This document shows, one piece after another, positions 1 to 11,303 of a DNA stretch of 64,000 bases. The translations under genes and the position numbers were made by a program. Under the pieces are notes generated by a model, which was given only the letters and a program-made list of their open reading frames with translations, was not told where the DNA came from and did not search any database. Origin of the DNA: an uncultured Chlorobiota bacterium (GTDB lineage: Bacteria > Bacteroidota > Ignavibacteria > UBA10030 > UBA6906); NCBI GenBank assembly GCA_900696645.1, contig CAADGV010000007.1:62001-126000 (forward strand), written 5' to 3'. Positions within the stretch are counted from its first letter, which is position 1. Each line of letters starts with the position of its first letter.

Positions 1-1
1 T

Positions 2-1359
<1,358 letters not shown>

Positions 1360-1361
1360 CG

Positions 1362-2354
1362 ATGCGTGTTCTGATTACGGGCATTGACGGATTTGTCGGG
1401 AGCCATGCAGCAGACCTGCTGGTAGCAGAAGGAGCGGAAGTACACGGAACCATCCTTCGTTTCGACGAGTTGAGGAATATTGCCCATCTCAAGTCATCAC
1501 TTATACTTCATCAGGCGGACATTACGAATCCCGGTCGAGTTGATGAGCTTGTGCAGACTATCCGTCCCGAGCGAATTCTTCACATTGCAGGCCAAGCGTT
1601 CGTGCCCGCCTCGATGAGCAACCCGATGGAGACGTTCCAAGCAAATCTCATTGGAGGATTGTCGATTCTTGATGCCGCCCGAAAGACGAAAACGGCCACC
1701 GGAACGCCCGCTGTGCTTGTTGTAACCAGCGGTGAGACGTACGGCCGCGTAGCGCCCGACCGTTTGCCGATCACGGAGGATCATCCTTTCTCGCCAACAA
1801 CACCCTACGCCGCAAGCAAAGCAGCACTGGATATCATCGCTCATCAATATGCCTCCTCCTTTGGTGTCGATGTCATTGTTGTCCGTCCGTTCAACCATGC
1901 GGGACCAAGACAGAATCCTTCATTCGTCGTTTCAGATTTTGCCAGACAGTTTGCAGAAATCTCGCTGAGGAAACGCCGTCCCGTTCTACACGTTGGCAAC
2001 ATCATGGCAAAGCGTGACTTCACAGACGTTCGCGATGTTGTGAAGGCGTATTGGAAGTTGTTTGACAAACAATCCGGTCACACTGCGTTCAATGTCTGCT
2101 CCGGCCATTCCGTTGAGATTCGTGAAATACTCGCAATGCTCCGCGAAACCAGCGGCCTTCAGGTCGAGATTGTGCAAGAGCAACAACGAGTTCGTCCGTA
2201 CGACGTAGTTGTCGTGTCGGCAAGCTACGATCGGCTGCACGCTGCAACCGGATGGAAGCCGGAGATTCCGCTGAGCATGACGATTGCAGACACGTACACG
2301 TATTGGATGAACGAACTCCGTTCTGCTGAATCCGGCGTTGCCGCCTCCCGATGA
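1362..2354 (+). CDS. rmd: GDP-6-deoxy-D-mannose reductase (NAD-dependent epimerase/dehydratase family)
   Basis: A 330-residue SDR protein with an N-terminal GIDGFVGSH nucleotide-binding motif, Ser-Tyr-Lys residues (TSGETYG; YAASK) and the RPFNHAGPRQ motif typical of GDP-4-keto-6-deoxymannose reductases. Directly after gmd this predicts reduction of the 4-keto intermediate to GDP-D-rhamnose. Other 4-ketosugar reductases share the fold, so the exact product is inferred from context. The stop overlaps the next start (ATGA), indicating translational coupling with the glycosyltransferase. Confidence 0.8.
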   Translation: MRVLITGIDGFVGSHAADLLVAEGAEVHGTILRFDELRNIAHLKSSLILHQADITNPGRVDELVQTIRPERILHIAGQAFVPASMSNPMETFQANLIGGLSILDAARKTKTATGTPAVLVVTSGETYGRVAPDRLPITEDHPFSPTTPYAASKAALDIIAHQYASSFGVDVIVVRPFNHAGPRQNPSFVVSDFARQFAEISLRKRRPVLHVGNIMAKRDFTDVRDVVKAYWKLFDKQSGHTAFNVCSGHSVEIREILAMLRETSGLQVEIVQEQQRVRPYDVVVVSASYDRLHAATGWKPEIPLSMTIADTYTYWMNELRSAESGVAASR

Positions 2355-3466
2355 ACATTCTCGTTGTCAACTGGCAGGATATCAAGAATCCGCAAGCCGG
2401 TGGCGCTGAAGTCCATCTTCACGAAGTCTTCGAACGCATAGTGAAGATGGGACATAGCGTAACCCTTGCCTGCTCGGCATTTCCCGGAGCCCTCGCTGAA
2501 GAAAATCTGAACGGAATCAACATTATCCGCAGGGGAGGAAGATTCTTGTTCAACTTCAGATTTGTGTTTGAATACCTTACGCGGTTTCGGAAAGAACGGT
2601 ACGACATCATTGTTGATGACATGAACAAAATTCCCTTCTTCACTCCGCTGTTTGCTCGTGAACCCGTCTACGGCATAACCCATCATCTCTTCGGCAAGAG
2701 TGTTTTTCTTGAGACGAATGTCCTGCTTGCTTCATATGTGTATTGGATGGAGCGGGCAGCCGTCGCATTATACAAAAAGCGACGGATTCCCTTTATCGTG
2801 GGTTCGCCGAGCACGGAACGGGAACTGAAGGAGGCGGGCTTTGCTTCAGATGATGTATCCTTGATCCATTATGGCGTCGATCATTCTACACACAATCTCA
2901 AAGGCGCAGTCAAGAGCGCGACTCCCCTCATCGGGTATTTTGGCAGACTGAAGAAATACAAAAGTGTTGATCATTTCTTGCAGGCACTTCCTGCCGTGCT
3001 GAATCAAGTTCCGAACCTCAACGTTGTTGTCGTGGGAGAAGGGGATGACAGGCCGAGGCTTAAGGCAATGGCAAAACAACTGGGGTTGAGTGAGGCTGTT
3101 GAGTTTACGGGCTTTGTTTCGAAAGAGAAGAAGATAACCCTCTTGCAGCAAATGTGGTTCAAGGTAACTACATCTTCAAAGGAAGGGTGGGGATTGACGG
3201 TTATTGAAGCGAACGCATGCGGTACGCCCGTGGTTGCGAGCAATGTCGAAGGGTTGCGCGATGCGGTACGGGATGGCGAAACGGGGTTGCTTTATGAGTT
3301 CGGAAACCTGGCCGACCTTTCGTCGAAAATGCTGCAACTCCTTACAAATGAAGCACTTCGGAAGCGGCTTGCAGAGAATGCCGTGGAGTGGTCAAAGAAA
3401 TTCGATTGGGATCGTGCGGCAGAGGAAACCATTGGTTTGTTGCGAAAGCGTCTCGGAAGCCGATAA
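2351..3466 (+). CDS. GT4-family glycosyltransferase
   Basis: A 371-residue GT-B fold protein. The N-terminal half begins MNILVVNWQDIKNPQAGGAE, where the GGAE glycine loop is typical of GT4 enzymes. The C-terminal half holds YFGRLKKYK, the nucleotide-sugar segment GLTVIEANACGTPVVAS and the EGLRDAVRDGETG motif. It should transfer a sugar from an activated donor on the cytoplasmic face during surface-polysaccharide synthesis. Sitting directly after gmd and rmd, a deoxymannose donor such as GDP-rhamnose is plausible but unproven. The acceptor is unknown. Confidence 0.85.
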   Translation: MNILVVNWQDIKNPQAGGAEVHLHEVFERIVKMGHSVTLACSAFPGALAEENLNGINIIRRGGRFLFNFRFVFEYLTRFRKERYDIIVDDMNKIPFFTPLFAREPVYGITHHLFGKSVFLETNVLLASYVYWMERAAVALYKKRRIPFIVGSPSTERELKEAGFASDDVSLIHYGVDHSTHNLKGAVKSATPLIGYFGRLKKYKSVDHFLQALPAVLNQVPNLNVVVVGEGDDRPRLKAMAKQLGLSEAVEFTGFVSKEKKITLLQQMWFKVTTSSKEGWGLTVIEANACGTPVVASNVEGLRDAVRDGETGLLYEFGNLADLSSKMLQLLTNEALRKRLAENAVEWSKKFDWDRAAEETIGLLRKRLGSR

Positions 3467-3473
3467 ATTCCGG

Positions 3474-3863
3474 CTACTCCTTTTTCTCTTCTTTCCGAAT
3501 AGTGCCATAGAGCGTCTCCCCTTCTCTCACCTGAAACGAGACAGTGTCATTGTTCCAAATGACACGAGTAGCGAGAAGTTTCTTGATCTCAACAAGCTCG
3601 TAGCGGACGTCTGAGAAGCCTTGTGTCAGGACTTGAACTGAGGCTTGAAGGCCATTGAGTTCCATGCGTATGCCTTTTTGCTCGGCACGTATGCCCTTTA
3701 GTTCTTCCCGCGTTCCTTCCTGCTCGGCACGCATACCCTTCATTTCTTCTCGGGTTGCCTCCTGCTCGGAGCGCATGCCCTTCATTTCCTCTCGAGTAGC
3801 TTGTTGCTCGGAGCGCATGCCCTTCATTTCCTGAAGGATTTCTTTGAGGATTTGTTCTTCCAT
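3474..3863 (-). CDS. Repeat-containing coiled-coil protein
   Basis: A 129-residue soluble protein. I start it at MEEQILKEILQE, behind a clear GAAAGGAG ribosome site, rather than at an upstream in-frame Met. Residues 13-68 are four near-identical 14-residue units of the form MKGMRSEQEATREE, two heptads each, giving a long amphipathic coiled coil. A shorter C-terminal part ends in charged residues. No enzymatic motif is visible. Such short Bacteroidota proteins are usually annotated hypothetical. It converges on the glycosyltransferase gene with only 7 bp between stops. Confidence 0.65.
   Translation of the reverse strand: MEEQILKEILQEMKGMRSEQQATREEMKGMRSEQEATREEMKGMRAEQEGTREELKGIRAEQKGIRMELNGLQASVQVLTQGFSDVRYELVEIKKLLATRVIWNNDTVSFQVREGETLYGTIRKEEKKE
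3660..3827 (-). repeat. 42-bp in-frame tandem repeat, about four units
   Basis: Four consecutive 42-bp units each encode a 14-residue double heptad. The two units nearest the gene start are almost identical at the DNA level, and the last has drifted (LKGIRAEQKGIRME). The unit length equals two heptads, so copy-number change would keep both frame and coiled-coil register. Confidence 0.85.
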
Positions 3864-3920
3864 TCGATTCTCCTTTCTCGTATTCATATAAGAAAGTTGA
3901 ACAACGAAATCAAGAGAACA

Positions 3921-3954
3921 CAAAGCCCCGCAGCTAAGGTGCTGCAGGGCTTTG
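3921..3954. terminator. Hairpin downstream of the TonB receptor gene
   Basis: CAAAGCCC-C-GCAGC pairs with GCTGC-A-GGGCTTTG around a 6-base loop, with one mismatch. It lies between the start of the coiled-coil gene and the stop of the receptor gene. The stem is strong but no clean U-tract follows on either strand, so termination is likely but not certain. Confidence 0.55.
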
Positions 3955-3978
3955 TCGAAGAGCTACACGGATGTTTGG

Positions 3979-6900
3979 TTAGTTGAAAATATATCTCACT
4001 CCCAACTGAATCCTGAACACATCCGCAAGTTCGGTTGTTTGCTCGAGAGGAGTGTCTAACAATTTTCCTCCGATGTTCGCCAACGTATAGCGCGCCGCCC
4101 CGTCGGCAAGGGGTGCCATGGATGTTAGCGGACGTACCGTGGCGTTATTGGTGTTCTTATATCGCTGTCCAACTCCCCACTTCTTGTTGAGCAGATTGCC
4201 GACGTTCAGAAGGTCAATTCTGAACTGAAGCGTGTTACGCTTTTCGAGAAGGTCGGTGAATACTTCCTGCGCAATACTCAAGTCTGCCCTGTACACCATC
4301 GGCAGCATTGCTGCGCCGCGCTCGGCATATTTGCCTCTGTTCTTACTCAGATATTTATCCTTGCTGATATATGAATTGAACGCATCTATTTGTTCCTGGA
4401 CGGTGAATGTCTTGCCGCTTGCGGTATACTGCACGAAGTTCATTTCGCTGGCATCACGCGGGATATAAATGAGGTCGTTTGTTGCTCCGTCGCCGTTCAT
4501 ATCGTTGCTGAACGTGAAGCTGAAATTCCCGAACCCCAAATACGTGGCCCGCACTCCTTCCCAGAACAATGAAATGGTTGTTGCTCCGAAGTCGAAGTAC
4601 TCGAGGCGGTAGGATACGGTGGCAAAAATTCTGTGTCCTGTTGAACCGCCGCCGAAGGCGCTTGAATATCCGACACCGGGATTATTCGGATCACGGGAAA
4701 TCGGGTTTGAACTCCATGATCCGAATGCAATCGAACCCGGGTCAACAGTGTTTTTCGAGATTGCGTAGCTGTATGCAGCTTTTGCAAACCAGTTGTCGCT
4801 CCAAGGTTTCTCCAATGCTGCCGAGAGATTCCACGTGAAGCCAACATTCTGGTTCTTCAATACAGTGGCATTCGAAATCTGATTACCGGTAGCATTGTTG
4901 ATCCTGTTGCTGGTCCATCGCGGGCGGTTATCGACTCCGGTGAAGTTGGTTTGTGCAGCGGGTAGATTTGCATTGATGTAATAGATGCCGTTCACGTCGC
5001 GTCCGTAGAGAACTTCAGCCGTTCCGATCAATCCATACGGCAACTTCTGGTCGATTGCAAGATTGCTTCGCCACAGTTGAGGGAACCTGAAGTTCGGATC
5101 CGTCAACGCGAGTTCATACGAGGTGGCAGGCGCTCCTGTCACAGTTGCGGGTTTGTAATGGTTGGGATTCGGATTGAACGGACGTGCTGTTGTGTTGGAA
5201 ACGCTCGAGAAGCCTGTCAACACGCCGGTGTTTCCGATTTGATTGGAAATCCAGACATAGGCCGGGCGGCCGGTGAAAACCCCTGTTCCGCCCCGAATCT
5301 GAGTGCTGCGATCGCCCATCACATCCCAATTAAAGCCAAGTCGCGGGGAGAAGAGTACATTAGGATCGGGCAGCTTGTCTGTTTTGTATTTAACCGGGGC
5401 TCCGGTTTCATCCCTGAATGTTGTCGTATCTGCATTCGCATTCGCGTAGCCTGTTTTGCTGAAGAACGGCACGTCAACTCTCAAGCCCAACGTCAGTTTG
5501 AGATCGTTCGTCGCTTGCCATTCATCCTGTGCGTACAGGCCGCCGTAGAACACCTTGAGCGGCTGAACAGGTTTTTCCAAACCCGGTATGTTCGACCAGC
5601 GTACCTGGAAGGTTCTCAATGTAACAGGAGAAACCGTTCTGTTCGGATTTGCCAGATAATCGTTAGCATCTGTGTAGAAGTCCTGAAGAGAGTTATACAC
5701 GTACACACTCTGCGATCCCGGGAAGAAGACGTTCTCGGACTGGTAACGTTCTGCGCTCAAACCGAGTGTAATTGTGTGCTCAGGCTTGTAGATGGTGAAG
5801 TTGTTCTGCAACTGATAGCTGCTGTAGCGCAGTTCGTTGTTTGGCGTGAACGGTTCAAAGCCGAAAGTAGTGTATACGGCACTGCCCGAGAAAATATCAA
5901 CCAGCGGGAAGAACGAGCCTCGTGTAGCACGGCTTTCGTCGTGATGGGAATATCCGACGATGAGGTTATTGGCCATGTTATCGCCAATGACCGAGTTCCA
6001 TTCGCCCACAATTGAACGGATGTTCTCCATAATGCCGTAGTTCGAGTTGGCGAAGTTCAGTCCGTTTGTGTTGCTTCTTCTTCCACCTGCACCCAACGAG
6101 GAAGAATTCGACAGCAACACATCAGTCTCTGAATCCAAATGGTTGTAGCGCAAACTGATTTTGTTGTTCTCGTCAAGATTGAAATCGAGTTTTGCAATAA
6201 TCCTCCGTGCGGGGGTCTTGAAATCATATCCTTCAAAAGGACCGGTGTCGTAGCCAAAATTGGTTTTCAAGTAGCTGCTTAACGCAATGAGGTCAGATGC
6301 TAAGACTCTCGTAGTTTGGCCACCCACAGGAGTGAGTGTGTCAGGTCTTGCTTTGAATGTGGTTCCCGGTTGAGTAAGTGATTCATCTTCAAAACTGGCA
6401 AAGAAAAAGAGCTTGTTTTCAATAATTGGACCACCCACACGAGCTCCTATCTGCCTGTAGCTGAATTTCCCCGGGTCACGCGACAATTCTCCCGCCTTGA
6501 GTCCCACCAAGCCTTGGTGGCGGAAGAGGTAGTAAGCAGAACCGGAATACTCATTTGTTCCACTCTTTGTGACAGTATTGATGCCTGCGCCAACAAAGTT
6601 GCCCTGACGAACATCGTACGGGGCAATATTGACCTGCACCTGTTCAATTGCATCAAGAGAAACAGGGGCGACATTTGTCCGATCTCCCGGTGAACCTGCC
6701 AGACCAAAGGAGTTGTTGAAATAGGAACCATCGATTGTCACGTTGTTAAGACGGTTATCCTGCCCGGCAAAGGAGGTACCCGAAGCTTGCGGAGTCAAGC
6801 GTGTATAGTCGGCAAGTGTTCTGTTAATTGTCGGGAGGGCTTCAAGAGCTTCCCTCGCAACTGAAGTCGAAGCTCCTGTTCGCGAAGCATTCAAAATGGC

Positions 6901-7287
6901 GGATTGCTCGCCCACAACAAGCACCTCGTCGCCCGTTACTGCTTCTTCAGAGAGCGAAAAATCGAGATCGAAAGCTTGAGAAAGTTGCAGAAAAACGCGT
7001 TCCTGAGCCTGTTTTTTGTATCCAATCAGTGATGCTGTTACCGTATAGGGTCCGCCGACGCGGAGGTTCGGCAGTGCGTACCGTCCATCGGAACGTGTGC
7101 TTGTTCCATAGGTCGTTCCGCTGGGAGTGTGAACGGCGACCACATTTGCGCCCGGAAGCGCTTCGCCGCTTTTGCTGGTTACCTTCCCGTTAATGGCAGA
7201 ATTTGTAACGCCCTGTGACAGGGCTGTTTGGGTTGCCATCACACAAAGGAAGAGGATCAAGGTACAGATCGTACTTGAAGTCCTCAT
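3979..7287 (-). CDS. Oar-like TonB-dependent outer-membrane receptor with carboxypeptidase-like N-terminal domain
   Basis: A 1,102-residue outer-membrane protein. I use the ATG at 7287, preceded by AAGGAACT, because it gives a signal peptide ending near TALSQG; an upstream in-frame Met would spoil it. Residues about 30-115 form a carboxypeptidase-regulatory-like domain (GKVTSKSGEALPGANVVA). A plug domain follows (RLNNVTIDGSYFNNSFGLAG; VAPYDVRQGNFVGAGINTVT-like region), then a long beta-barrel ending in an aromatic strand, LGVRYIFN. The form matches Oar/SusC-like receptors importing large ligands or acting in surface adhesion. There is no SusD partner, so the substrate is unknown. Confidence 0.88.
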   Translation of the reverse strand: MRTSSTICTLILFLCVMATQTALSQGVTNSAINGKVTSKSGEALPGANVVAVHTPSGTTYGTSTRSDGRYALPNLRVGGPYTVTASLIGYKKQAQERVFLQLSQAFDLDFSLSEEAVTGDEVLVVGEQSAILNASRTGASTSVAREALEALPTINRTLADYTRLTPQASGTSFAGQDNRLNNVTIDGSYFNNSFGLAGSPGDRTNVAPVSLDAIEQVQVNIAPYDVRQGNFVGAGINTVTKSGTNEYSGSAYYLFRHQGLVGLKAGELSRDPGKFSYRQIGARVGGPIIENKLFFFASFEDESLTQPGTTFKARPDTLTPVGGQTTRVLASDLIALSSYLKTNFGYDTGPFEGYDFKTPARRIIAKLDFNLDENNKISLRYNHLDSETDVLLSNSSSLGAGGRRSNTNGLNFANSNYGIMENIRSIVGEWNSVIGDNMANNLIVGYSHHDESRATRGSFFPLVDIFSGSAVYTTFGFEPFTPNNELRYSSYQLQNNFTIYKPEHTITLGLSAERYQSENVFFPGSQSVYVYNSLQDFYTDANDYLANPNRTVSPVTLRTFQVRWSNIPGLEKPVQPLKVFYGGLYAQDEWQATNDLKLTLGLRVDVPFFSKTGYANANADTTTFRDETGAPVKYKTDKLPDPNVLFSPRLGFNWDVMGDRSTQIRGGTGVFTGRPAYVWISNQIGNTGVLTGFSSVSNTTARPFNPNPNHYKPATVTGAPATSYELALTDPNFRFPQLWRSNLAIDQKLPYGLIGTAEVLYGRDVNGIYYINANLPAAQTNFTGVDNRPRWTSNRINNATGNQISNATVLKNQNVGFTWNLSAALEKPWSDNWFAKAAYSYAISKNTVDPGSIAFGSWSSNPISRDPNNPGVGYSSAFGGGSTGHRIFATVSYRLEYFDFGATTISLFWEGVRATYLGFGNFSFTFSNDMNGDGATNDLIYIPRDASEMNFVQYTASGKTFTVQEQIDAFNSYISKDKYLSKNRGKYAERGAAMLPMVYRADLSIAQEVFTDLLEKRNTLQFRIDLLNVGNLLNKKWGVGQRYKNTNNATVRPLTSMAPLADGAARYTLANIGGKLLDTPLEQTTELADVFRIQLGVRYIFN

Positions 7288-7559
7288 AGGGGAGTTCCTT
7301 ATATGAGTTAATGAATTGTGAATTGTGGTTCTGGATTTGCTTTTCAAAGAATCGCACTAGATGTAGTGCAGGATGGATCCTCAGGGTTGGCTTCTTGAGG
7401 CAGGAGAAACTTACGCAAGCCAAAACTCAAAAACAAGTCCCGCCTGTTATCGAATTGTAAAATTTGAGCGGTGTTGCGGTATTGCAATTCGGTGTTGTTT
7501 TCGGTTATATTGAATTGTGCAACAGTTCTTTTCCATAGTCCTTCAGGAGTTCATTGCTT

Positions 7560-7952
7560 ATGGCCGACGTAACAACTCAAGCCGCACCTGCAAAAGCCAA
7601 GAAACGTCCGCGTGAACTTGCTGTCATCAACCAGGCCGGATGTACCGGATGCGAAGTCTGCATCGAGTTCTGCCCGGTGGATTGCATGCTTACTGTTCCG
7701 GGGCCGGAGTACGATGTGCACAAGAAACTTGTCGAGATTGATTTGGATATTTGTATCGGGTGCAAGCTGTGCGTTAAGTACTGCCCGTGGGAAACAATTG
7801 AAATGATTCCGAGCGGTGAAGCACTGCAAGTTGCAGCGGAGTGGACGGAACGCTCGGTGTTGCCCGATGCAGAATGGATTCAAGGGTCAGGAATTGAAAT
7901 CGTTGAGAAGGGGCCTTTGCCTCTGCCGGGGAGCAAGGTCGAAGTCGGCTAA
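7560..7952 (+). CDS. 2[4Fe-4S] ferredoxin
   Basis: A 130-residue protein with two cluster-binding motifs, CTGCEVCIEFCP and CIGCKLCVKYCP, separated by about 35 residues, plus a basic N-terminal leader and a C-terminal extension of about 50 residues. The ATG at 7560 lies 10 bases after AGGAG and is preferred over the nearer TTG at 7554. It would carry electrons for a cytoplasmic oxidoreductase. No partner enzyme is adjacent, so its donor and acceptor are open. It is divergent from the TonB receptor across a 272-bp intergenic region. Confidence 0.88.
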   Translation: MADVTTQAAPAKAKKRPRELAVINQAGCTGCEVCIEFCPVDCMLTVPGPEYDVHKKLVEIDLDICIGCKLCVKYCPWETIEMIPSGEALQVAAEWTERSVLPDAEWIQGSGIEIVEKGPLPLPGSKVEVG

Positions 7953-8054
7953 AACTCATCCTCGGTAAGCAGAATCGCTCGTTGATTCTCTTTCGGATTT
8001 TGACTAAAATGAGTGCGGAAAAGTTGCTGGCGGAGCTTCCGCCCGGAGGTGAAC

Positions 8055-8220
8055 AGGCAGTTGGTAGAGCAGTCCCGATGCCCTATGATGCCGTATGCTG
8101 AAGTAGCTCAGTGGTAGAGCAGCTGATTCGTAATCAGCAGGTCGTGGGTTCGACTCCCACCTTCAGCTCAAAGGCGCATCGGGATAATCAGCAGGTCGAC
8201 TGTTTAAGTCCGCTCGGCAG
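8055..8220 (+). other. tRNA-like half sequences bracketing tRNA-Thr
   Basis: Upstream of tRNA-Thr, positions 8055-8080 resemble a tRNA D-arm (GGCAGTTGGTAGAGCAG) running into TCCCGATG. Downstream, 8177-8220 begin CATCGGGA, the exact complement of that octamer. They continue with ATAATCAGCAGGTCG, nearly repeating the tRNA-Thr 3' half, and then a T-arm-like segment. The two halves could pair around the functional tRNA. They may be a broken tRNA copy or a precursor stem. Confidence 0.45.
8097..8168 (+). tRNA. tRNA-Thr (anticodon CGT)
   Basis: A full 72-nt cloverleaf can be drawn: 7-bp acceptor GCTGAAG/CTTCAGC, D-stem GCTC/GAGC, anticodon stem GCTGA/TCAGC with loop TTCGTAA, a 5-nt variable region, and T-stem GTGGG/CCCAC around TTCGACT. 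The anticodon CGU reads ACG threonine codons. The 3' CCA is not fully encoded (TCA follows the acceptor stem), so CCA would be added after transcription. Confidence 0.93.
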
Positions 8221-8243
8221 CACAGATACTGTATCTCAATGTA

Positions 8244-8276
8244 GAGACGTTCGATTGAACGTCTCTCCGTGTTTTT
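8244..8276 (+). terminator. Hairpin-plus-T-tract terminator after tRNA-Thr
   Basis: GAGACGTTC pairs perfectly with GAACGTCTC around a GATT loop, followed shortly by TTTTT at 8272-8276. It ends the tRNA transcript just before ypdA. The T-tract overlaps the region carrying the ypdA ribosome site (TTGGAGAAAAG). Confidence 0.7.
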
Positions 8277-8288
8277 GGAGAAAAGAAT

Positions 8289-9257
8289 ATGTTTGACATT
8301 GTGATTATCGGCGCAGGCCCCGCCGGACTTGCTTGCGCAATCGAAGCCAAGAAGGCCGGCCTTTCTGCGGTTGTGCTGGACAAAGGCAGCGTTGTTGACG
8401 CTATCCGTCGCTTTCCGACGGGGCTGATTTGGTTCTCGACCCCCGAATTGTTGGAGATCGGCGATGTTCCGTTCGTTATTCCCTCGACCCGCCCGACACG
8501 AGTCGACACCATCAACTACTACCAACGCGTTGTGTTTCACTATCGTCTCGATGTGAGAACTCTCGACGGAGTAGAGCATGTGCAGAAGGAGGGATATCAC
8601 TTCAAAATCACAACACAACGCGGCACGCTGTATGAAGCCAAGTATGTCGTGGTTGCGACCGGTTACTACGATAACCCCAACAAGCTCGGAGTTCCGGGCG
8701 AGGAATTGCCGAATGTCTTGCATTACTATCGCGAACCGTTTGAGTTTTTCGGAATGGATGTTGCCGTCGTTGGCGGGAGGAATTCCGCTGTCGAAGCGGC
8801 TCTCGATCTCTACAGGCACGGAGCCCGTGTAACGCTGATTCACCGCGGGCCGGAGCTCAGCAAAGGTGTGAAATACTGGATTCTTCCTGATATTGAGAAT
8901 CGAATAAAGAATGGCGAGATTCAGGCTCTTTTCAATTCAACTGTAAAGGAAATCAGGCAGGATTCCATTACAGTGCAGACACCTGACGACTGTGAAGAAC
9001 TAAAGACTGATTTCGTGTTTGTCCTTGTTGGTTTCCACCCGAGCTCAATGCATCTGAAAAATTACGGCGTTGAGATCACTCCGGACAACCTTGCCCCGGT
9101 TCACTCTCCTGAAACCCTGGAGACGAATGTGTCGGGACTCTATGTTTGCGGCTCAATTGTCGCCGGGAGGAACAACAACAAGATTTTTGTTGAGAACGGC
9201 AGGCTGCACGGCGCTGTCATCGTTTCGGCTATTCTTGCCAAGCAGAACGAAAACTAA
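8289..9257 (+). CDS. ypdA: YpdA-type bacillithiol disulfide reductase
   Basis: A 322-residue flavoprotein of the thioredoxin-reductase-like superfamily. The FAD motif GAGPAGLACA is at the N-terminus, the NAD(P)H-binding motif VVGGRNSAVEAA is in the middle and a C-terminal GLYVCGS segment completes the FAD site. The FPTGLIWFSTPELLEIGDVPF region, with no CxxC redox pair, is characteristic of YpdA rather than of thioredoxin reductase. YpdA reduces oxidised bacillithiol with NADPH in the cytoplasm. Bacillithiol synthesis genes are not in the window. The ATG is preceded by GGAG. Confidence 0.8.
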   Translation: MFDIVIIGAGPAGLACAIEAKKAGLSAVVLDKGSVVDAIRRFPTGLIWFSTPELLEIGDVPFVIPSTRPTRVDTINYYQRVVFHYRLDVRTLDGVEHVQKEGYHFKITTQRGTLYEAKYVVVATGYYDNPNKLGVPGEELPNVLHYYREPFEFFGMDVAVVGGRNSAVEAALDLYRHGARVTLIHRGPELSKGVKYWILPDIENRIKNGEIQALFNSTVKEIRQDSITVQTPDDCEELKTDFVFVLVGFHPSSMHLKNYGVEITPDNLAPVHSPETLETNVSGLYVCGSIVAGRNNNKIFVENGRLHGAVIVSAILAKQNEN

Positions 9258-9383
9258 GCCCCAATTCCCTCAAAAGACTTCATCTCCAATATCCGCCCAA
9301 TCATTGATTCTGAACGTATTTTTGGCTAATTTGTGCGCCAGAAATTCATCCAACCCAAATTATCTCCACGAGAAAGGAACTGA

Positions 9384-10790
<1,407 letters not shown>

Positions 10791-10792
10791 CC

Positions 10793-11203
10793 ATGTACGA
10801 AAAACTATTTCAGTTGGAAATTCTGACGCCGGGTAAAGTTGTTTTCAAGGACGAGGCGTCAAGTCTCAGCGCCCCGGGTGTCGCGGGAAACTTTCAGGTC
10901 CTCTATAATCACGCGCCGTTTCTTTCCGCGCTTGATGTTGGCGAGATTAAGGTGAAGGACAAGAGCGGCTCCGACGTGTCCTATGCAACAAGTGGCGGCT
11001 TTGTTGAAGTGAAGGAGAATCATGTTGTAGTTCTGGCCGATGCTGTCGAACGAAGCGACGAGATCGACGTCGAGCGTGCGAAAGCTGCGAAAGAACGGGC
11101 ACAGCAACGTTTGAAGTCGATGCAAATGGATGTTGATCTGGAACGGGCTCGGGCGGCATTGTCCCGTGCCAATAACAGGTTACGCCTCATCGAAAAAGGC
11201 TGA
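10793..11203 (+). CDS. atpC: F1F0 ATP synthase subunit epsilon
   Basis: A 136-residue protein with the N-terminal beta-sandwich (FQLEILTPGKVVFKDEASSL; GNFQVLYNHAPFLSAL) and a C-terminal two-helix region rich in Arg and Ala (RAKAAKERAQQRL). It couples the F1 motor to the c-ring through gamma and can inhibit ATP hydrolysis. It starts two bases after the atpD stop and is followed by a terminator, so atpDC form a two-gene operon. Confidence 0.94.
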   Translation: MYEKLFQLEILTPGKVVFKDEASSLSAPGVAGNFQVLYNHAPFLSALDVGEIKVKDKSGSDVSYATSGGFVEVKENHVVVLADAVERSDEIDVERAKAAKERAQQRLKSMQMDVDLERARAALSRANNRLRLIEKG

Positions 11204-11227
11204 TGAGATTCACAGCACAAATGACTC

Positions 11228-11263
11228 AAGCCCTATTCCGTTGAAGCGGGATGGGGCTTTTTC
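11228..11263 (+). terminator. Rho-independent terminator of atpDC
   Basis: AAGCCC..TTCCG pairs with CGGGA..GGGCTT around TTGAAG, followed by TTTTT. It lies about 25 bases after the atpC stop. Confidence 0.8.
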
Positions 11264-11303
11264 TCAATCGTCGTAAATTCGAGAACACGGAAGCGAGAAG
11301 CAT

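Noticed and set aside
5077-6015. Long plus-strand frame of about 310 codons
   Set aside because: Lies wholly antisense to the TonB receptor gene, is Cys/Arg-rich without motif or ribosome site, and is a shadow of that frame.
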